The notes beneath the pieces are model-generated. The model worked only from the letters and a program-made list of their open reading frames with translations, had not been told where the DNA came from and did not search any database. Positions 8,345-17,598 of a DNA stretch of 64,000 nucleotides are shown here, piece after piece; position 1 is the stretch's first letter, and each line of letters begins with the position of its first letter. The DNA lies in the NCBI GenBank assembly GCA_013285405.1, contig CP053446.1, positions 310,001 through 374,000 on the forward strand, read 5' to 3'. A program made the translations under genes and the position numbers. This stretch comes from Ignavibacteriota bacterium. GTDB taxonomy: Bacteria; Bacteroidota; Ignavibacteria; Ignavibacteriales; Ignavibacteriaceae.

Positions 8345-8375
8345 CAAATATAAACAGCTTTTAATAGCTCATCAA
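8345..8375 (-). promoter_or_regulatory. Bacteroidota-type promoter of the OPT operon
   Basis: On the minus strand TTG (8375-8373), exactly 20 bases, then TATATTTG (8352-8345). This matches the -33 TTG / -7 TAnnTTTG form used by the Bacteroidota primary sigma factor. It lies 74 bp upstream of the ATG. Confidence 0.55.
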
Positions 8376-8441
8376 CAAGTTAAACGAGTATTTTTTTACA
8401 TTATTTAAGATTTCTTATTAAACGAAGATATAATAGTTTGC

Positions 8442-8482
8442 GATTTCAGATTTCAGATTTCGGATTTCGGATTTCGGATTTA
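8442..8482. repeat. Heptad tandem repeat GATTTCR
   Basis: Five consecutive 7-base units (GATTTCA twice, GATTTCG three times) and a partial sixth run from 8442 to 8482, just beyond the 3' end of the four-helix-bundle pseudogene. Related words in the opposite orientation lie on the other side of that gene. Confidence 0.7.
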
Positions 8483-8493
8483 CGAACTAAAAT

Positions 8494-8847
8494 TTATCTT
8501 TTTGATTTAGCTGTTTTATTTGTTGATACAAATATTGCAGTAAGTTCATCGGCTTCTTTCAATAAAGATTCAATCTTAGTTTTAGGCAACAATCCGCTTT
8601 CAATTATTAGTTCTAACCAAAATGCAGATTCATCAACTTCTTCTTAAACAATATTGATTTTATAAATGAAGTCAGATTTGGATTTTGCCCTGCAAGCAGC
8701 CCTGTAATTTGCACCTAAAGATGTTCCTGATCTAAGCAATTGATTCCCAATAACCCGACCAGCTGAATTATTTGGTAGTGCATTGACAAGTTTGATTATT
8801 CGAAGTGCAAACTCTTTTGTTCTCTTTTTCAGTTCATCTCGATTCAT
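8494..8847 (-). pseudogene. Four-helix-bundle (S23 / 23S-rRNA-intervening-type) protein, broken by an in-frame TAA
   Basis: The minus strand from ATG 8847 reads MNRDELKKRTKEFALRII, then GRVIGNQLLRSGTSLGANYRAA and KSDFIYKINIV, the expected first two helices and loop of the family. A TAA at 8646-8644 then stops it. Reading on in the same frame gives EEVDESAFWLELI, GLLPKTKIESLLKEADEL and FVSTNKTAKSKR to a TAA at 8496-8494, the normal rest of the family. The full length would be 117 codons plus stop, about the usual size. A single G-to-T change (GAA to TAA) explains the break. The family is often encoded in 23S rRNA intervening sequences or as free genes of unknown role. A truncated 67-residue product is possible but unlikely to fold. 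Confidence 0.8.
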
Positions 8848-8886
8848 TCTTTTACCTTTCTAAATGATAATTTTATTTGATGATTA

Positions 8887-8917
8887 AATCCGAAATCGAA
8901 AATCTGCCATCCGAAAT
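8887..8917. repeat. Inverted heptad-like flank (AATCCGAAATC...ATCCGAAATT)
   Basis: The words AATCCGAAATC and CATCCGAAATT repeat the reverse complement of the heptad at 8442-8482, so the broken four-helix-bundle gene is bracketed by related words in opposite orientation. The flank runs up to the TAA of the TIGR02757 gene. Confidence 0.5.
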
Positions 8918-9711
8918 TAGAAGACTTGCTTTCTCATTCCGATATGGCATAACGCAAAATCATATTTTACAGGATCATTTGGATCAAACTTTTTTAGATT
9001 GTTGGTAATTTCCTCTGCCATTTTCCAGCTTACATTTTTCTTTTTCGTCAATTTGAGCTGCTTACAGATTCTGGCAATGTGAGTATCAACAGGAATAATA
9101 AGTTTTGAAGTTGGAATTTCATCCTGCCTGCCGGACAGGCAGGTCCATAAACCAAAATCGAGTTCATCTTTTCGAACCATCCAGCGAAGAAAAAGATTCA
9201 TTCGTTTGCAGGCACTTCCCTTTTCAGGTAATGGGAACATAAAAGCTATTCCTCTGCTTAATGTCCTGAATTTTTCATTTGCTTTTTCAAGAAAATATTT
9301 ATTGAAAAATGTGATAGAGTTTTTAAGATTTTCTTCCCCAGCATTGTTTCCGACAAGAAATAAATTGTTAAGTGAACCAAACTCGTCATAAGCGATTTTT
9401 AACAACTGAAAAAAGTTGAATATATCTTCCGAAGAATAAAATCTATGCGTAAATGATTTGTGTGAATTTGATATTTGCAAAGAACTTTTTTTGATAAATT
9501 CGTAAGGTTTATTATTACAAATAAGTAAAAATTTATTAAGCGAGCTTATTATTTGCTTCATATTTCCAAAAGCAAAAACCGAAGCTATGAATGCCATTAC
9601 TTCAATATCATTTTCATCGTTAAATCGATGCGGGAATTGAAGTGGGTCTGGTTCAATTTTTGTTTTATCGAAGGCTTTGTAATGATATTCAAGTTTATCG
9701 TGAAGCGTCAT
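8917..9711 (-). CDS. TIGR02757/DUF2400 family protein with an in-frame palindrome insertion
   Basis: A 264-residue soluble protein matching the TIGR02757 pattern: FIASVFAFGNMKQI near residue 42, CKRMNLFLRWMVRKD near 170, LIIPVDTHIARI near 203, and a C-terminus with SWKMAEEIT, DPVKYDFALCHIGM. The VDTH segment and helix pattern recall HhH-GPD DNA-repair glycosylases, but no activity is established to my knowledge. Between GLW and EIPTSKL, where relatives run straight through, there are about 8 extra residues (TCLSGRQD) encoded by the palindrome at 9123-9143; frame is kept. ATG start. It is divergent from the ankyrin gene. Confidence 0.82.
   Translation of the reverse strand: MTLHDKLEYHYKAFDKTKIEPDPLQFPHRFNDENDIEVMAFIASVFAFGNMKQIISSLNKFLLICNNKPYEFIKKSSLQISNSHKSFTHRFYSSEDIFNFFQLLKIAYDEFGSLNNLFLVGNNAGEENLKNSITFFNKYFLEKANEKFRTLSRGIAFMFPLPEKGSACKRMNLFLRWMVRKDELDFGLWTCLSGRQDEIPTSKLIIPVDTHIARICKQLKLTKKKNVSWKMAEEITNNLKKFDPNDPVKYDFALCHIGMRKQVF
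9123..9143. repeat. Palindromic repeat inserted in a coding sequence
   Basis: CCTGCCTG (9123-9130), CCGGA, CAGGCAGG (9136-9143): a perfect 8-bp inverted repeat inside the TIGR02757 gene, GC-rich in an AT-rich gene. A near relative of the core is at 4297-4310. Confidence 0.65.
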
Positions 9712-9817
9712 GAATTTGAAGTATTATAGGTTTATAAGATTATCTTATTGTTAAATGATTTTTAAAATATAAGTCTTAAGTTTTAATTAATTCTTGAAAT
9801 TCAAATCAAATAAAATT

Positions 9818-10489
9818 ATGAAAACTCAGCAACTAATTTTAGTTTTATTCTTCTTTGGAATAAATTCAATTTTCCCCCAACAATTTCATCAACTTGCAGA
9901 TGCCGTCATCGAAAAAGATACTGCGAAAATAAATCAACTGCTTCAATCAGGAGTTGATATAAACATTCAGGATGAAACTTCGGGCACAACTGTTTTAATG
10001 ATTGCAAGCAGCTATTATTACTATGAAGATATTGTTGAGTTCTTAATAAGTAATGGTGCCGATGTAAATCTCAAAGACAAAGAAGGAAAAACTGCACTTC
10101 TCTGGGCTGCGAGTAATTCACTGCCAAATGCAAAAATACTAATCGAAAATCATACAAATGTCAACAGTGCTGCTAATGATGGAATGACTGCTTTCCTTCA
10201 GGCATCACTCGGTGTGTCATCTGGTAAAGTAACAATTGAAATGTGTGATCTTCTGAGAAAAAAAGGTGCAAATATTAATGCTGCTTTAACAAAAAAAAGT
10301 GCGATGGGGTGGACGGCTATTCATTATGCTGCTATAAATGGTGATGCTGCGCTTGTTAAATATTTAATTAAACATGGCGCAAATATAAATAAGGCAACAG
10401 GAGAAGGATCATCTCCACTTTATTTAGCTAAACTGGGTAATCACGAAGAAGTCATAAGCATACTGAAAAAAGCCGGTGCAAAAGAATGA
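9818..10489 (+). CDS. Secreted ankyrin-repeat protein
   Basis: A 223-residue protein from the ATG at 9818. The frame is open upstream to a TTG at 9794, but the ATG begins a proper signal peptide (MKTQQLILVLFFFGI..., cleavage near FPQQ). The mature part holds about five ankyrin repeats. Clear units are INQLLQSGVDINIQD, IVEFLISNGADVNLKD..GKTALLWAA, ILIENHTNVNSAANDGMTAFLQA, WTAIHYAAINGDAALVKYL and SPLYLAKLGNHEEVISIL. Ankyrin arrays bind proteins; a periplasmic or surface partner is expected but unknown. No SD is visible. It is divergent from the TIGR02757 gene with about 100 bp between the starts. Confidence 0.85.
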   Translation: MKTQQLILVLFFFGINSIFPQQFHQLADAVIEKDTAKINQLLQSGVDINIQDETSGTTVLMIASSYYYYEDIVEFLISNGADVNLKDKEGKTALLWAASNSLPNAKILIENHTNVNSAANDGMTAFLQASLGVSSGKVTIEMCDLLRKKGANINAALTKKSAMGWTAIHYAAINGDAALVKYLIKHGANINKATGEGSSPLYLAKLGNHEEVISILKKAGAKE

Positions 10490-10559
10490 TTATTCACTTA
10501 TTCTGAAAAATTTCTATGTATATATTTACAACAAATTAATAATCAAGTCTGAGGATTAA

Positions 10560-11015
10560 GTGAATAAAATTAAAATATTAGCAATGATTTTTATCCTGTT
10601 AAATGTGCCCACGATAAAAGCTCAAAGTAGTGGTATCGGTTTAGGTGTAATTGTTGGAGAACCAACCGGTGTCAGTTTTAAATATTGGACAGGAAGTACT
10701 ACAGCTTTTGATGCAGCACTTGCATGGTCATTCGTTGATGAAGGTGCTTTTCATATTCATGGTGATTATTTATTTCATAATATGAGATTGATAACTATTC
10801 CAGATGGTTTGCTGCCATTCTATTATGGAATAGGTGCAAGAATTAAAACTGCTCACGATACAAAACTTGGAGTTCGTGTTCCGTTTGGATTAGCATATCT
10901 GTTTCATAATGCACCTGTAGATATTTTTCTTGAGATTGTTCCAATCCTTGATCTGACTCCAAAAACTGATTTCGGAATAAATGCTGCACTTGGAGCCCGA
11001 TACTTCTTTAAATAA
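10560..11015 (+). CDS. Small outer-membrane barrel protein (DUF3996-like)
   Basis: A 151-residue secreted protein. GTG start preceded by GAGG at a good distance. The signal peptide ends at IKAQ. The mature part begins GIGLGVIVGEPTGVSFKYW and continues with short amphipathic strands (FHIHGDYLFH, FYYGIGARIK, LDIF/VDIFLEIVP) to a C-terminal aromatic end (GARYFF) typical of outer-membrane insertion signals. It resembles small barrel proteins annotated as DUF3996 in Spirochaetes and Bacteroidota. Function unknown; probably an 8-strand barrel. It lies 70 bp after the ankyrin gene and 42 bp before the DUF1579 gene. Confidence 0.65.
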   Translation: MNKIKILAMIFILLNVPTIKAQSSGIGLGVIVGEPTGVSFKYWTGSTTAFDAALAWSFVDEGAFHIHGDYLFHNMRLITIPDGLLPFYYGIGARIKTAHDTKLGVRVPFGLAYLFHNAPVDIFLEIVPILDLTPKTDFGINAALGARYFFK

Positions 11016-11057
11016 AATAATGATAACACATTAAAACTCATTAAAAACGGAGGCAAC

Positions 11058-11642
11058 ATGAAAATTCATAAAATGACATTTCTTTTTTTATCAATACTTT
11101 TCTGTTCGGTTAACATCATTAATGGTCAGCAAGAAAATCCTCAGGCAGAAGAAATGAAAGCCTGGACAGAATACATGACACCAGGACCGATGCATGAAAT
11201 GCTGGCAACGAGTGTTGGAGATTGGAAAACTATTTCAAGATTTTGGATGGACGCATCAGGCGAACCAATGGAAACAGAAGGAACAAGAAAAACTGAAATG
11301 ATACTTGGTGGTAGATATCAAAAATCAACGCACAACTCCACTATGATGGGAATGTTGACAGAAGGATTATTTCTCATAGGTTTTGATAATGCAACTCAGG
11401 AATTTACTGCAGTTTGGATTGATAATATCGGAACAGGTACAGCAATCGCAAATGGAAGTTATGACGAAAGCACGAAATCAATTAATTTGAAAGGCACTAT
11501 GGTTGATCCGATGAGTAAATCGAATGTTAATTTCAGAGAAGTCTATAAATATTTAGATAACGATCACCACTTGCTTGAAATGTATATTGTCGTTGATGGA
11601 GAAGAATCTAAGTTAATGGAAATAGAATTTTTCAGACAATAA
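11058..11642 (+). CDS. Secreted DUF1579 family protein
   Basis: A 194-residue protein with signal peptide (cleavage after NGQ), an ATG start and a strong GGAGG 6 bases upstream. The DUF1579 pattern is clear: PGPMHEMLATSVGDWK near residue 42, TRKTEMILGGRYQKS near 80, GMLTEGLFLIGFDNATQEF, and WIDNIGTGTAIANGSYD. The family has a lipocalin-like beta-barrel look and no established function. It sits in a plus-strand group of small secreted proteins. Confidence 0.82.
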   Translation: MKIHKMTFLFLSILFCSVNIINGQQENPQAEEMKAWTEYMTPGPMHEMLATSVGDWKTISRFWMDASGEPMETEGTRKTEMILGGRYQKSTHNSTMMGMLTEGLFLIGFDNATQEFTAVWIDNIGTGTAIANGSYDESTKSINLKGTMVDPMSKSNVNFREVYKYLDNDHHLLEMYIVVDGEESKLMEIEFFRQ

Positions 11643-11746
11643 ATTAACATCATATTCATCATTTAGGTGAAGAATAACTTCCTGACTTTTTTAGTATATG
11701 AGGGTTATGTTTAAATTTGTTATCGTGATATGAAAAATACTGGCGA

Positions 11747-12337
11747 ATGAATAAAGACTTGAAAATAAAACTCAAATCAAAATTCAAATTTTATCCCGTC
11801 ACAAAAATTAACTGGAAAGATTTCGAAAACTTGTTTGGCGAAAAAGGTGCGTGTGCTGGTTGCTGGTGTATGTATTGGCGAATGCGCAGAAAAGATTATG
11901 ATTTGCAGCGTGGTTCTGGTACAAAAAAGATAATGAAAAATCTCGTTAATAATGGAACCGTTCCGGGAATAATCGCTTATGACAATAATAAACCCGTTGG
12001 ATGGTGTTCAGTTGCGCCGCGAGAAGATTTTCCGGTGCTAGAAAATTCAAGAGTGCTTAAAAGAATTGATGAAAAACCAGTCTGGTCAATCGTATGTTTT
12101 TTTATTCAGAAAGAATTTCGTAAAAAAGGTTTGAGCCTGGAATTACTGAATGCAGCAATAACATTTGTAAAAATGAATAAAGGAAAAATTATTGAAGGTT
12201 ATCCGGTCGAACCAAAATCCGGAAAAACTGCTGATGTATTTGCCTGGACAGGTTTAGCATCAGCATTCAGAAAAGCAGGATTTAAAGAACTTGAAAGAAG
12301 GTCTGAAACCAGACCTATAATGAGATATATTATATAA
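11747..12337 (+). CDS. GNAT family N-acetyltransferase
   Basis: A 196-residue cytoplasmic protein. The N-terminal block GEKGACAGCWCMYWRMRR (about residues 32-49) marks a GNAT subgroup with a conserved CxxCWCMxWR motif. The acetyl-CoA motif A is IVCFFIQKEFRKKGLSLELL (about 120-140). GYPVEPKSGK and the final SAFRKAGFKELERRS complete the fold. The substrate is unknown. ATG start without SD. A TAAATTTG box at 11712-11719 could be a -7 element, but no convincing -33 element precedes it. UDP-glucose dehydrogenase follows 20 bp downstream. Confidence 0.82.
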   Translation: MNKDLKIKLKSKFKFYPVTKINWKDFENLFGEKGACAGCWCMYWRMRRKDYDLQRGSGTKKIMKNLVNNGTVPGIIAYDNNKPVGWCSVAPREDFPVLENSRVLKRIDEKPVWSIVCFFIQKEFRKKGLSLELLNAAITFVKMNKGKIIEGYPVEPKSGKTADVFAWTGLASAFRKAGFKELERRSETRPIMRYII

Positions 12338-12357
12338 ATCAATTAGATAGGATCGTA

Positions 12358-13752
12358 ATGACAGATAAAAAATTCGAGAAAAATTTATTGTGTATTGGCG
12401 CAGGTTATGTTGGTGGTCCAACAATGGCAATGATTGCTCATAAATGTCCTCAGTATAAAATAACAGTAGTTGACGTTATGCCTGAAAAGATTGCTGCCTG
12501 GCAAACAGATGACTTACCAATTTATGAGCCTGGTTTACTTGAATTAGTAAAATCCTGCCGAGGAAAGAATCTTTTTTTCTCCACAGACGTTGAGAAAGGT
12601 ATCAAAGAATCGGATATCATTTTTATTTCAGTAAATACACCAACTAAAACTTTTGGTGAAGGCGCCGGGAAAAGTGCTGACTTGCAATATTGGGAAAAAA
12701 CTGCCAGAGATATTTTAAGAATTGCTGATTCAGATAAGATTATTGTCGAAAGATCCACATTACCTGTAAAAACAGCCATTGCAATGGAAAGAATATTGAG
12801 TCTTAATGACAAAGGATTAAAATTTGAAGTAGTATCCAATCCTGAATTTCTCGCCGAAGGAACTGCGATCAGAGATCTGGAAAATCCCGATAGAGTATTA
12901 ATTGGCTCAAAGGAAACTGAAAGTGGATTGAAAGCAAGAAATGAAATCGTTGAGATTTATGCTAATTGGATTCCAAGAAGCCATCTTGTTACAAGCAATC
13001 AGATGAGTTCAGAATTGTCGAAACTCGTGGCAAACTCTTTTCTTGCACAAAAAATATCCTCAATAAATTCCATTTCAGCATTGTGTGAAAAAGTAGATGC
13101 TGATGTGCGCGAGGTTTCCAAAGCTATTGGAATGGATACAAGGATCGGTGATAAATTCTTAAACGCAAGTGTTGGTTTTGGTGGTTCATGCTTTAAGAAA
13201 GATATTTTGAATCTCGTTTATTTATGTGAAACTTTTGGATTGAATGAGGTTGCCACATATTGGGAAAACATTGTTAAGATGAATGACTATCAAATGAACC
13301 GGTTTGTTCAAACCATTATGAAAGCAATGTTCAACACTATCACTAATAAGAGAATCGCGCTATTCGGTTTTGCATTTAAAGCCAATACAAGCGATACAAG
13401 AGAAACAGCAGCATTATATGTTACAAGAAAATTGATGACTGAAAAAGCGAAGGTTGTAATCTCAGATCCCAAAGCAATTAAAAATGCAAAAAATGATTTG
13501 AAGGAATACGGAAATGATATAGAATATCAGGAAGATCCTTACAAAGCTGCAAAAGGTGCACACGCAATAGCTGTTATTACTGAATGGGATTTATACAAGA
13601 AGTTAGATTACGAAAAAATTTATGCGGATATGGAAAAGCCTGCATTCATTTTTGATGGGAGAAATATTCTTGACCACGAGAAGTTATTTAAAATTGGTTT
13701 TGAAGTTCATCTTATTGGTAAACCACCTTTGATTCACTTTAAAGAAGATTAA
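12358..13752 (+). CDS. ugd: UDP-glucose 6-dehydrogenase, animal/plant-like branch
   Basis: A 464-residue cytoplasmic enzyme that oxidises UDP-glucose twice with NAD+ to UDP-glucuronate, used for surface polysaccharides. CIGAGYVGGPTMAMIAHKCP is the NAD-binding loop. SVNTPTKTFGEGAGK, SNPEFLAEGTAI, SSELSKLVANSFLAQKISS and GFGGSCFKKDILNL with the catalytic Cys follow, then GFAFKANTSDTRE and PAFIFDGRNIL. This wording is much closer to eukaryotic UGDH than to E. coli-type Ugd, which is shorter (about 390 residues). ATG start with AGGA. It is probably co-transcribed with the GNAT gene; no other sugar gene is adjacent. Confidence 0.93.
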   Translation: MTDKKFEKNLLCIGAGYVGGPTMAMIAHKCPQYKITVVDVMPEKIAAWQTDDLPIYEPGLLELVKSCRGKNLFFSTDVEKGIKESDIIFISVNTPTKTFGEGAGKSADLQYWEKTARDILRIADSDKIIVERSTLPVKTAIAMERILSLNDKGLKFEVVSNPEFLAEGTAIRDLENPDRVLIGSKETESGLKARNEIVEIYANWIPRSHLVTSNQMSSELSKLVANSFLAQKISSINSISALCEKVDADVREVSKAIGMDTRIGDKFLNASVGFGGSCFKKDILNLVYLCETFGLNEVATYWENIVKMNDYQMNRFVQTIMKAMFNTITNKRIALFGFAFKANTSDTRETAALYVTRKLMTEKAKVVISDPKAIKNAKNDLKEYGNDIEYQEDPYKAAKGAHAIAVITEWDLYKKLDYEKIYADMEKPAFIFDGRNILDHEKLFKIGFEVHLIGKPPLIHFKED

Positions 13753-13759
13753 TATTTTT

Positions 13760-13793
13760 GGCTCATCGATTGATTATTTATGATTGATGAGCC
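13760..13793. terminator. Hairpin between convergent ugd and pdxJ
   Basis: GGCTCATC (13760-13767) pairs with GATGAGCC (13786-13793), with weaker pairing inside the loop. It overlaps the last codons of pdxJ and follows the ugd stop by 7 bases. The T-tract on the plus strand is poor (TTATCATTTCTTT), so termination is plausible but not certain. Confidence 0.45.
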
Positions 13794-14490
13794 TTATCAT
13801 TTCTTTCACAGCTTCTTCAATTCCCACATAGACTGCTCGTGCAATTATTGAGTGACCAATACTTACTTCGTCAATGTCATCAAGCTCTCTGAAAATTTTG
13901 ATATTCTGGTAATTCAGACCATGACCAGCATTAACTCCGAGACCAAGTTTCTTTGCATGCTTTGCAGCACCTCTGATTCTCTCGAGTTCATCAAACTGTT
14001 CTTCTTCAGTTAATGCATTTGCGAACACTCCTGTGTGAATCTCAATAAAGTCAGCACCTAATTCTGCTGATGCATCAATTTGAAGTATATCCGGCTCGGT
14101 AAATATTGAAACATCGATATCTGAGGTATGGAGTTCCTCAATAGTTGCCTTTATTAAAGAGGAATTGTCGATAACATTTAATCCTCCTTCTGTTGTTAGT
14201 TCTTGTCTTTTTTCAGGAACGAGTGTTGCTAATTCTGGTCCAACATCACAGGCAATCTTGATAATTTCAGGAACCGCTGCCATTTCGAAATCAAGCTTTG
14301 TTGTGACAAGCTCACGAAGCAGTCTCACATCCCTTTCATTGATATGTCTTCGATCTTCTCTTAGATGAAAAACAATTCCATCAACTCCAGCCTGCTCTGC
14401 AATCAGCGCTGCAGTTATCGGGTCTGGTTGGTTTTCACCTCTTGCATTTCTTAAAGTTGCTACATGATCAATATTTAAAGTAAATCTCAT
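13774..14490 (-). CDS. pdxJ: Pyridoxine 5'-phosphate synthase
   Basis: A 238-residue TIM-barrel enzyme that condenses 1-deoxyxylulose 5-phosphate with 3-amino-2-oxopropyl phosphate in the DXP-dependent route to vitamin B6. LNIDHVATLRNARG at the N-terminus, HLREDRRHI (about residue 42), LDFEMA, VPEKRQELTTEGGL (about 93), IEIHTG (about 149), LGVNAGHGLNYQN (about 185) and the late SIGHSIIARAV are the family signatures. Length is normal. ATG start with GGGAG. It lies 9 bp after the CPBP protease gene and is likely co-transcribed with it. Confidence 0.96.
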   Translation of the reverse strand: MRFTLNIDHVATLRNARGENQPDPITAALIAEQAGVDGIVFHLREDRRHINERDVRLLRELVTTKLDFEMAAVPEIIKIACDVGPELATLVPEKRQELTTEGGLNVIDNSSLIKATIEELHTSDIDVSIFTEPDILQIDASAELGADFIEIHTGVFANALTEEEQFDELERIRGAAKHAKKLGLGVNAGHGLNYQNIKIFRELDDIDEVSIGHSIIARAVYVGIEEAVKEMIRLINHK

Positions 14491-14499
14491 AAAAGCTCC

Positions 14500-15303
14500 C
14501 TAAAAGATTTTAGTAATGATATTAAATAATGATTCTACTCCGAAACCATAATCATTAGCACGATATCTCAATGTTGAAATTAAATCTATTGAATACATTA
14601 CACCGATATGAGTAATAATACAATAATAAATAGAATTTGTCCGGAACGCCAGTATCCCCAATGCAATACCGCCGGCAATTGCACCAAATGTTTCAGGAAT
14701 CGGTTTTCCATTATGTAAAATTACAAAAGGAATCATTTGAATCAGCACAGAGTAATAACCAAATTTTTCTTTTAATCCGAAAAGCATAAAACCACGCCAG
14801 ATAAATTCCCAACTAATCATATACAATAGCATTCCGGCTTCATAAATATAAAATTCTTTCCAACTATTTTTTGTCGATTGAAGATGTGGATATTTATCTG
14901 CAAAATCCGGAGCTGCTGAAATGAACCAAATAATCATAATCATAACGACAAGAAATATCGCTGAAAACTGTAATCCTGCTTTGTAATCACCAATCCGCAA
15001 ACCATACTCTTGAATTTCTTCTTTAAGAACAAATTTTATAATCAGAATTGAAAGAAGAAACAACGTTATAAAATCAGATACAAACCAGTAAAGATATTCG
15101 TACAGATAAACATTTGGATCATTTTGATAGAGCGGGAAAAAATTAAATCTGAAAAAATTTCTTGAAGCATAGTACCATGAGATAGTTTGTATGAAAGCAA
15201 CTGATAGAAAAATTACAATAACTTTTCTATCCATCTTACGAATGATTTCGACAAGCTGGTTGATTTCACTTTTAAAGTCAGAAACTCTCAATTCTATATC
15301 CAA
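14500..15303 (-). CDS. CPBP (Abi/CAAX-type) intramembrane metalloprotease
   Basis: About 267 residues with roughly seven membrane segments. The C-terminal half carries the family motifs: WEFIWRGFMLFG (EFIWR replaces the usual EExxR), FVILHNGKPIPET with a His, and IITHIG with the last His. These proteins are glutamic-type intramembrane proteases; substrates are rarely known. The longest frame starts at a TTG and has no SD; an ATG at 15234, just before the first membrane segment, is an alternative. It precedes pdxJ by 9 bp and is divergent from groES. Confidence 0.75.
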   Translation of the reverse strand: MDIELRVSDFKSEINQLVEIIRKMDRKVIVIFLSVAFIQTISWYYASRNFFRFNFFPLYQNDPNVYLYEYLYWFVSDFITLFLLSILIIKFVLKEEIQEYGLRIGDYKAGLQFSAIFLVVMIMIIWFISAAPDFADKYPHLQSTKNSWKEFYIYEAGMLLYMISWEFIWRGFMLFGLKEKFGYYSVLIQMIPFVILHNGKPIPETFGAIAGGIALGILAFRTNSIYYCIITHIGVMYSIDLISTLRYRANDYGFGVESLFNIITKIF

Positions 15304-15396
15304 TTAGAATAAAATGTGCTGGAGGTAAATATAAGTCTCATTTGTTATAAATCACATAAAAGTTATCAGTATTGCAGAAATCTAAACTTTTACACC

Positions 15397-15425
15397 TTGA
15401 CAAAAATTGATCAGAACGTTATTTT
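15397..15425 (+). promoter_or_regulatory. Sigma70-like promoter of groESL
   Basis: TTGACA (15397-15402), 17 bases, TATTTT (15420-15425). The -10 element runs into the CIRCE operator, so a bound repressor would block RNA polymerase. It lies about 57 bp upstream of the groES ATG. Confidence 0.7.
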
Positions 15426-15450
15426 AGCACTCTCTTTTTCAGAGTGCTAA
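15424..15450. promoter_or_regulatory. CIRCE operator (HrcA-binding site)
   Basis: TTAGCACTC (15424-15432), 9-base spacer, GAGTGCTAA (15442-15450): a perfect match to the CIRCE inverted repeat, the operator of the heat-shock repressor HrcA. It predicts HrcA-controlled groESL here; hrcA itself is not in the window. Confidence 0.95.
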
Positions 15451-15481
15451 TAAATTTAAAATAATAAATAAGGAGTAAAAA

Positions 15482-15778
15482 ATGAGTAAACTAAAACTCA
15501 ATCCACTTGCTGACAGAGTTGTTGTTAAACCAGCCGAAGCAGAAGAAAAAACCAGAGGAGGTATAATCCTTCCTGATACAGCCAAAGAAAAACCAGTTGA
15601 AGGAACTGTTGTTGCATCAGGTCCGGGGAAAGTTGCAGATAGTGGTGAGCTGGTTAAAATGTCAGTCAAAGTTGGAGATAAAGTTCTTTATGGAAAGTAC
15701 AGTGGAACTGAAGTTACGATAGATGGCGAGGAATATCTCATCATGCGTGAGAGTGATATCTTCGCAATAGTTCCTTAA
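15482..15778 (+). CDS. groES: Co-chaperonin GroES
   Basis: A 98-residue protein that forms the heptameric lid of Gro[21 protein letters not shown] at the start, the mobile loop with [18 protein letters not shown] (about residues 25-42), [15 protein letters not shown] and a C-terminus ending in [10 protein letters not shown] are diagnostic. ATG start with AGGAG 6 bases upstream. It is first in the groES-groEL operon, 38 bp before groEL, under the CIRCE-regulated promoter. Confidence 0.98.
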   Translation: MSKLKLNPLADRVVVKPAEAEEKTRGGIILPDTAKEKPVEGTVVASGPGKVADSGELVKMSVKVGDKVLYGKYSGTEVTIDGEEYLIMRESDIFAIVP

Positions 15779-15810
15779 TTAATAAGAAATTTGAAAACAA
15801 AAAAGGATAA

Positions 15811-17448
<1,638 letters not shown>

Positions 17449-17474
17449 TCCACGGATTCAATAATAAGTCCAAC

Positions 17475-17508
17475 AAAGGCGGAAATTTTCCGCCTTTTGT
17501 TTTTTTTT
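17475..17508 (+). terminator. Rho-independent terminator of groESL
   Basis: AAAGGCGG (17475-17482), loop AAATTTT, CCGCCTTT (17490-17497), followed after one G by a run of nine T. Confidence 0.93.
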
Positions 17509-17548
17509 AACATTTCTTGGTCTGAGTTTTGTTGAAATCCAATGCGTT

Positions 17549-17578
17549 TTGACAAGAATTTACAATAAATCATAAAAA
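17549..17578 (+). promoter_or_regulatory. Candidate sigma70-like promoter of the ABC exporter genes
   Basis: TTGACA (17549-17554), 18 bases, TAAAAA (17573-17578), about 21 bp before the ATG of the ATPase gene. The -35 box is perfect; the -10 box has two mismatches. Confidence 0.4.
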
Positions 17579-17598
17579 TAAAGACGATTTCTCATTAA

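Noticed and set aside
8442-8482. Heptad repeat as a small CRISPR-like array
   Set aside because: Units are 7 bases, contiguous and without spacers; no cas genes.
8438-8647. Plus-strand open frame over the heptad repeat
   Set aside because: It is the antisense of the four-helix-bundle pseudogene, and its N-terminus is simply the translated repeat.
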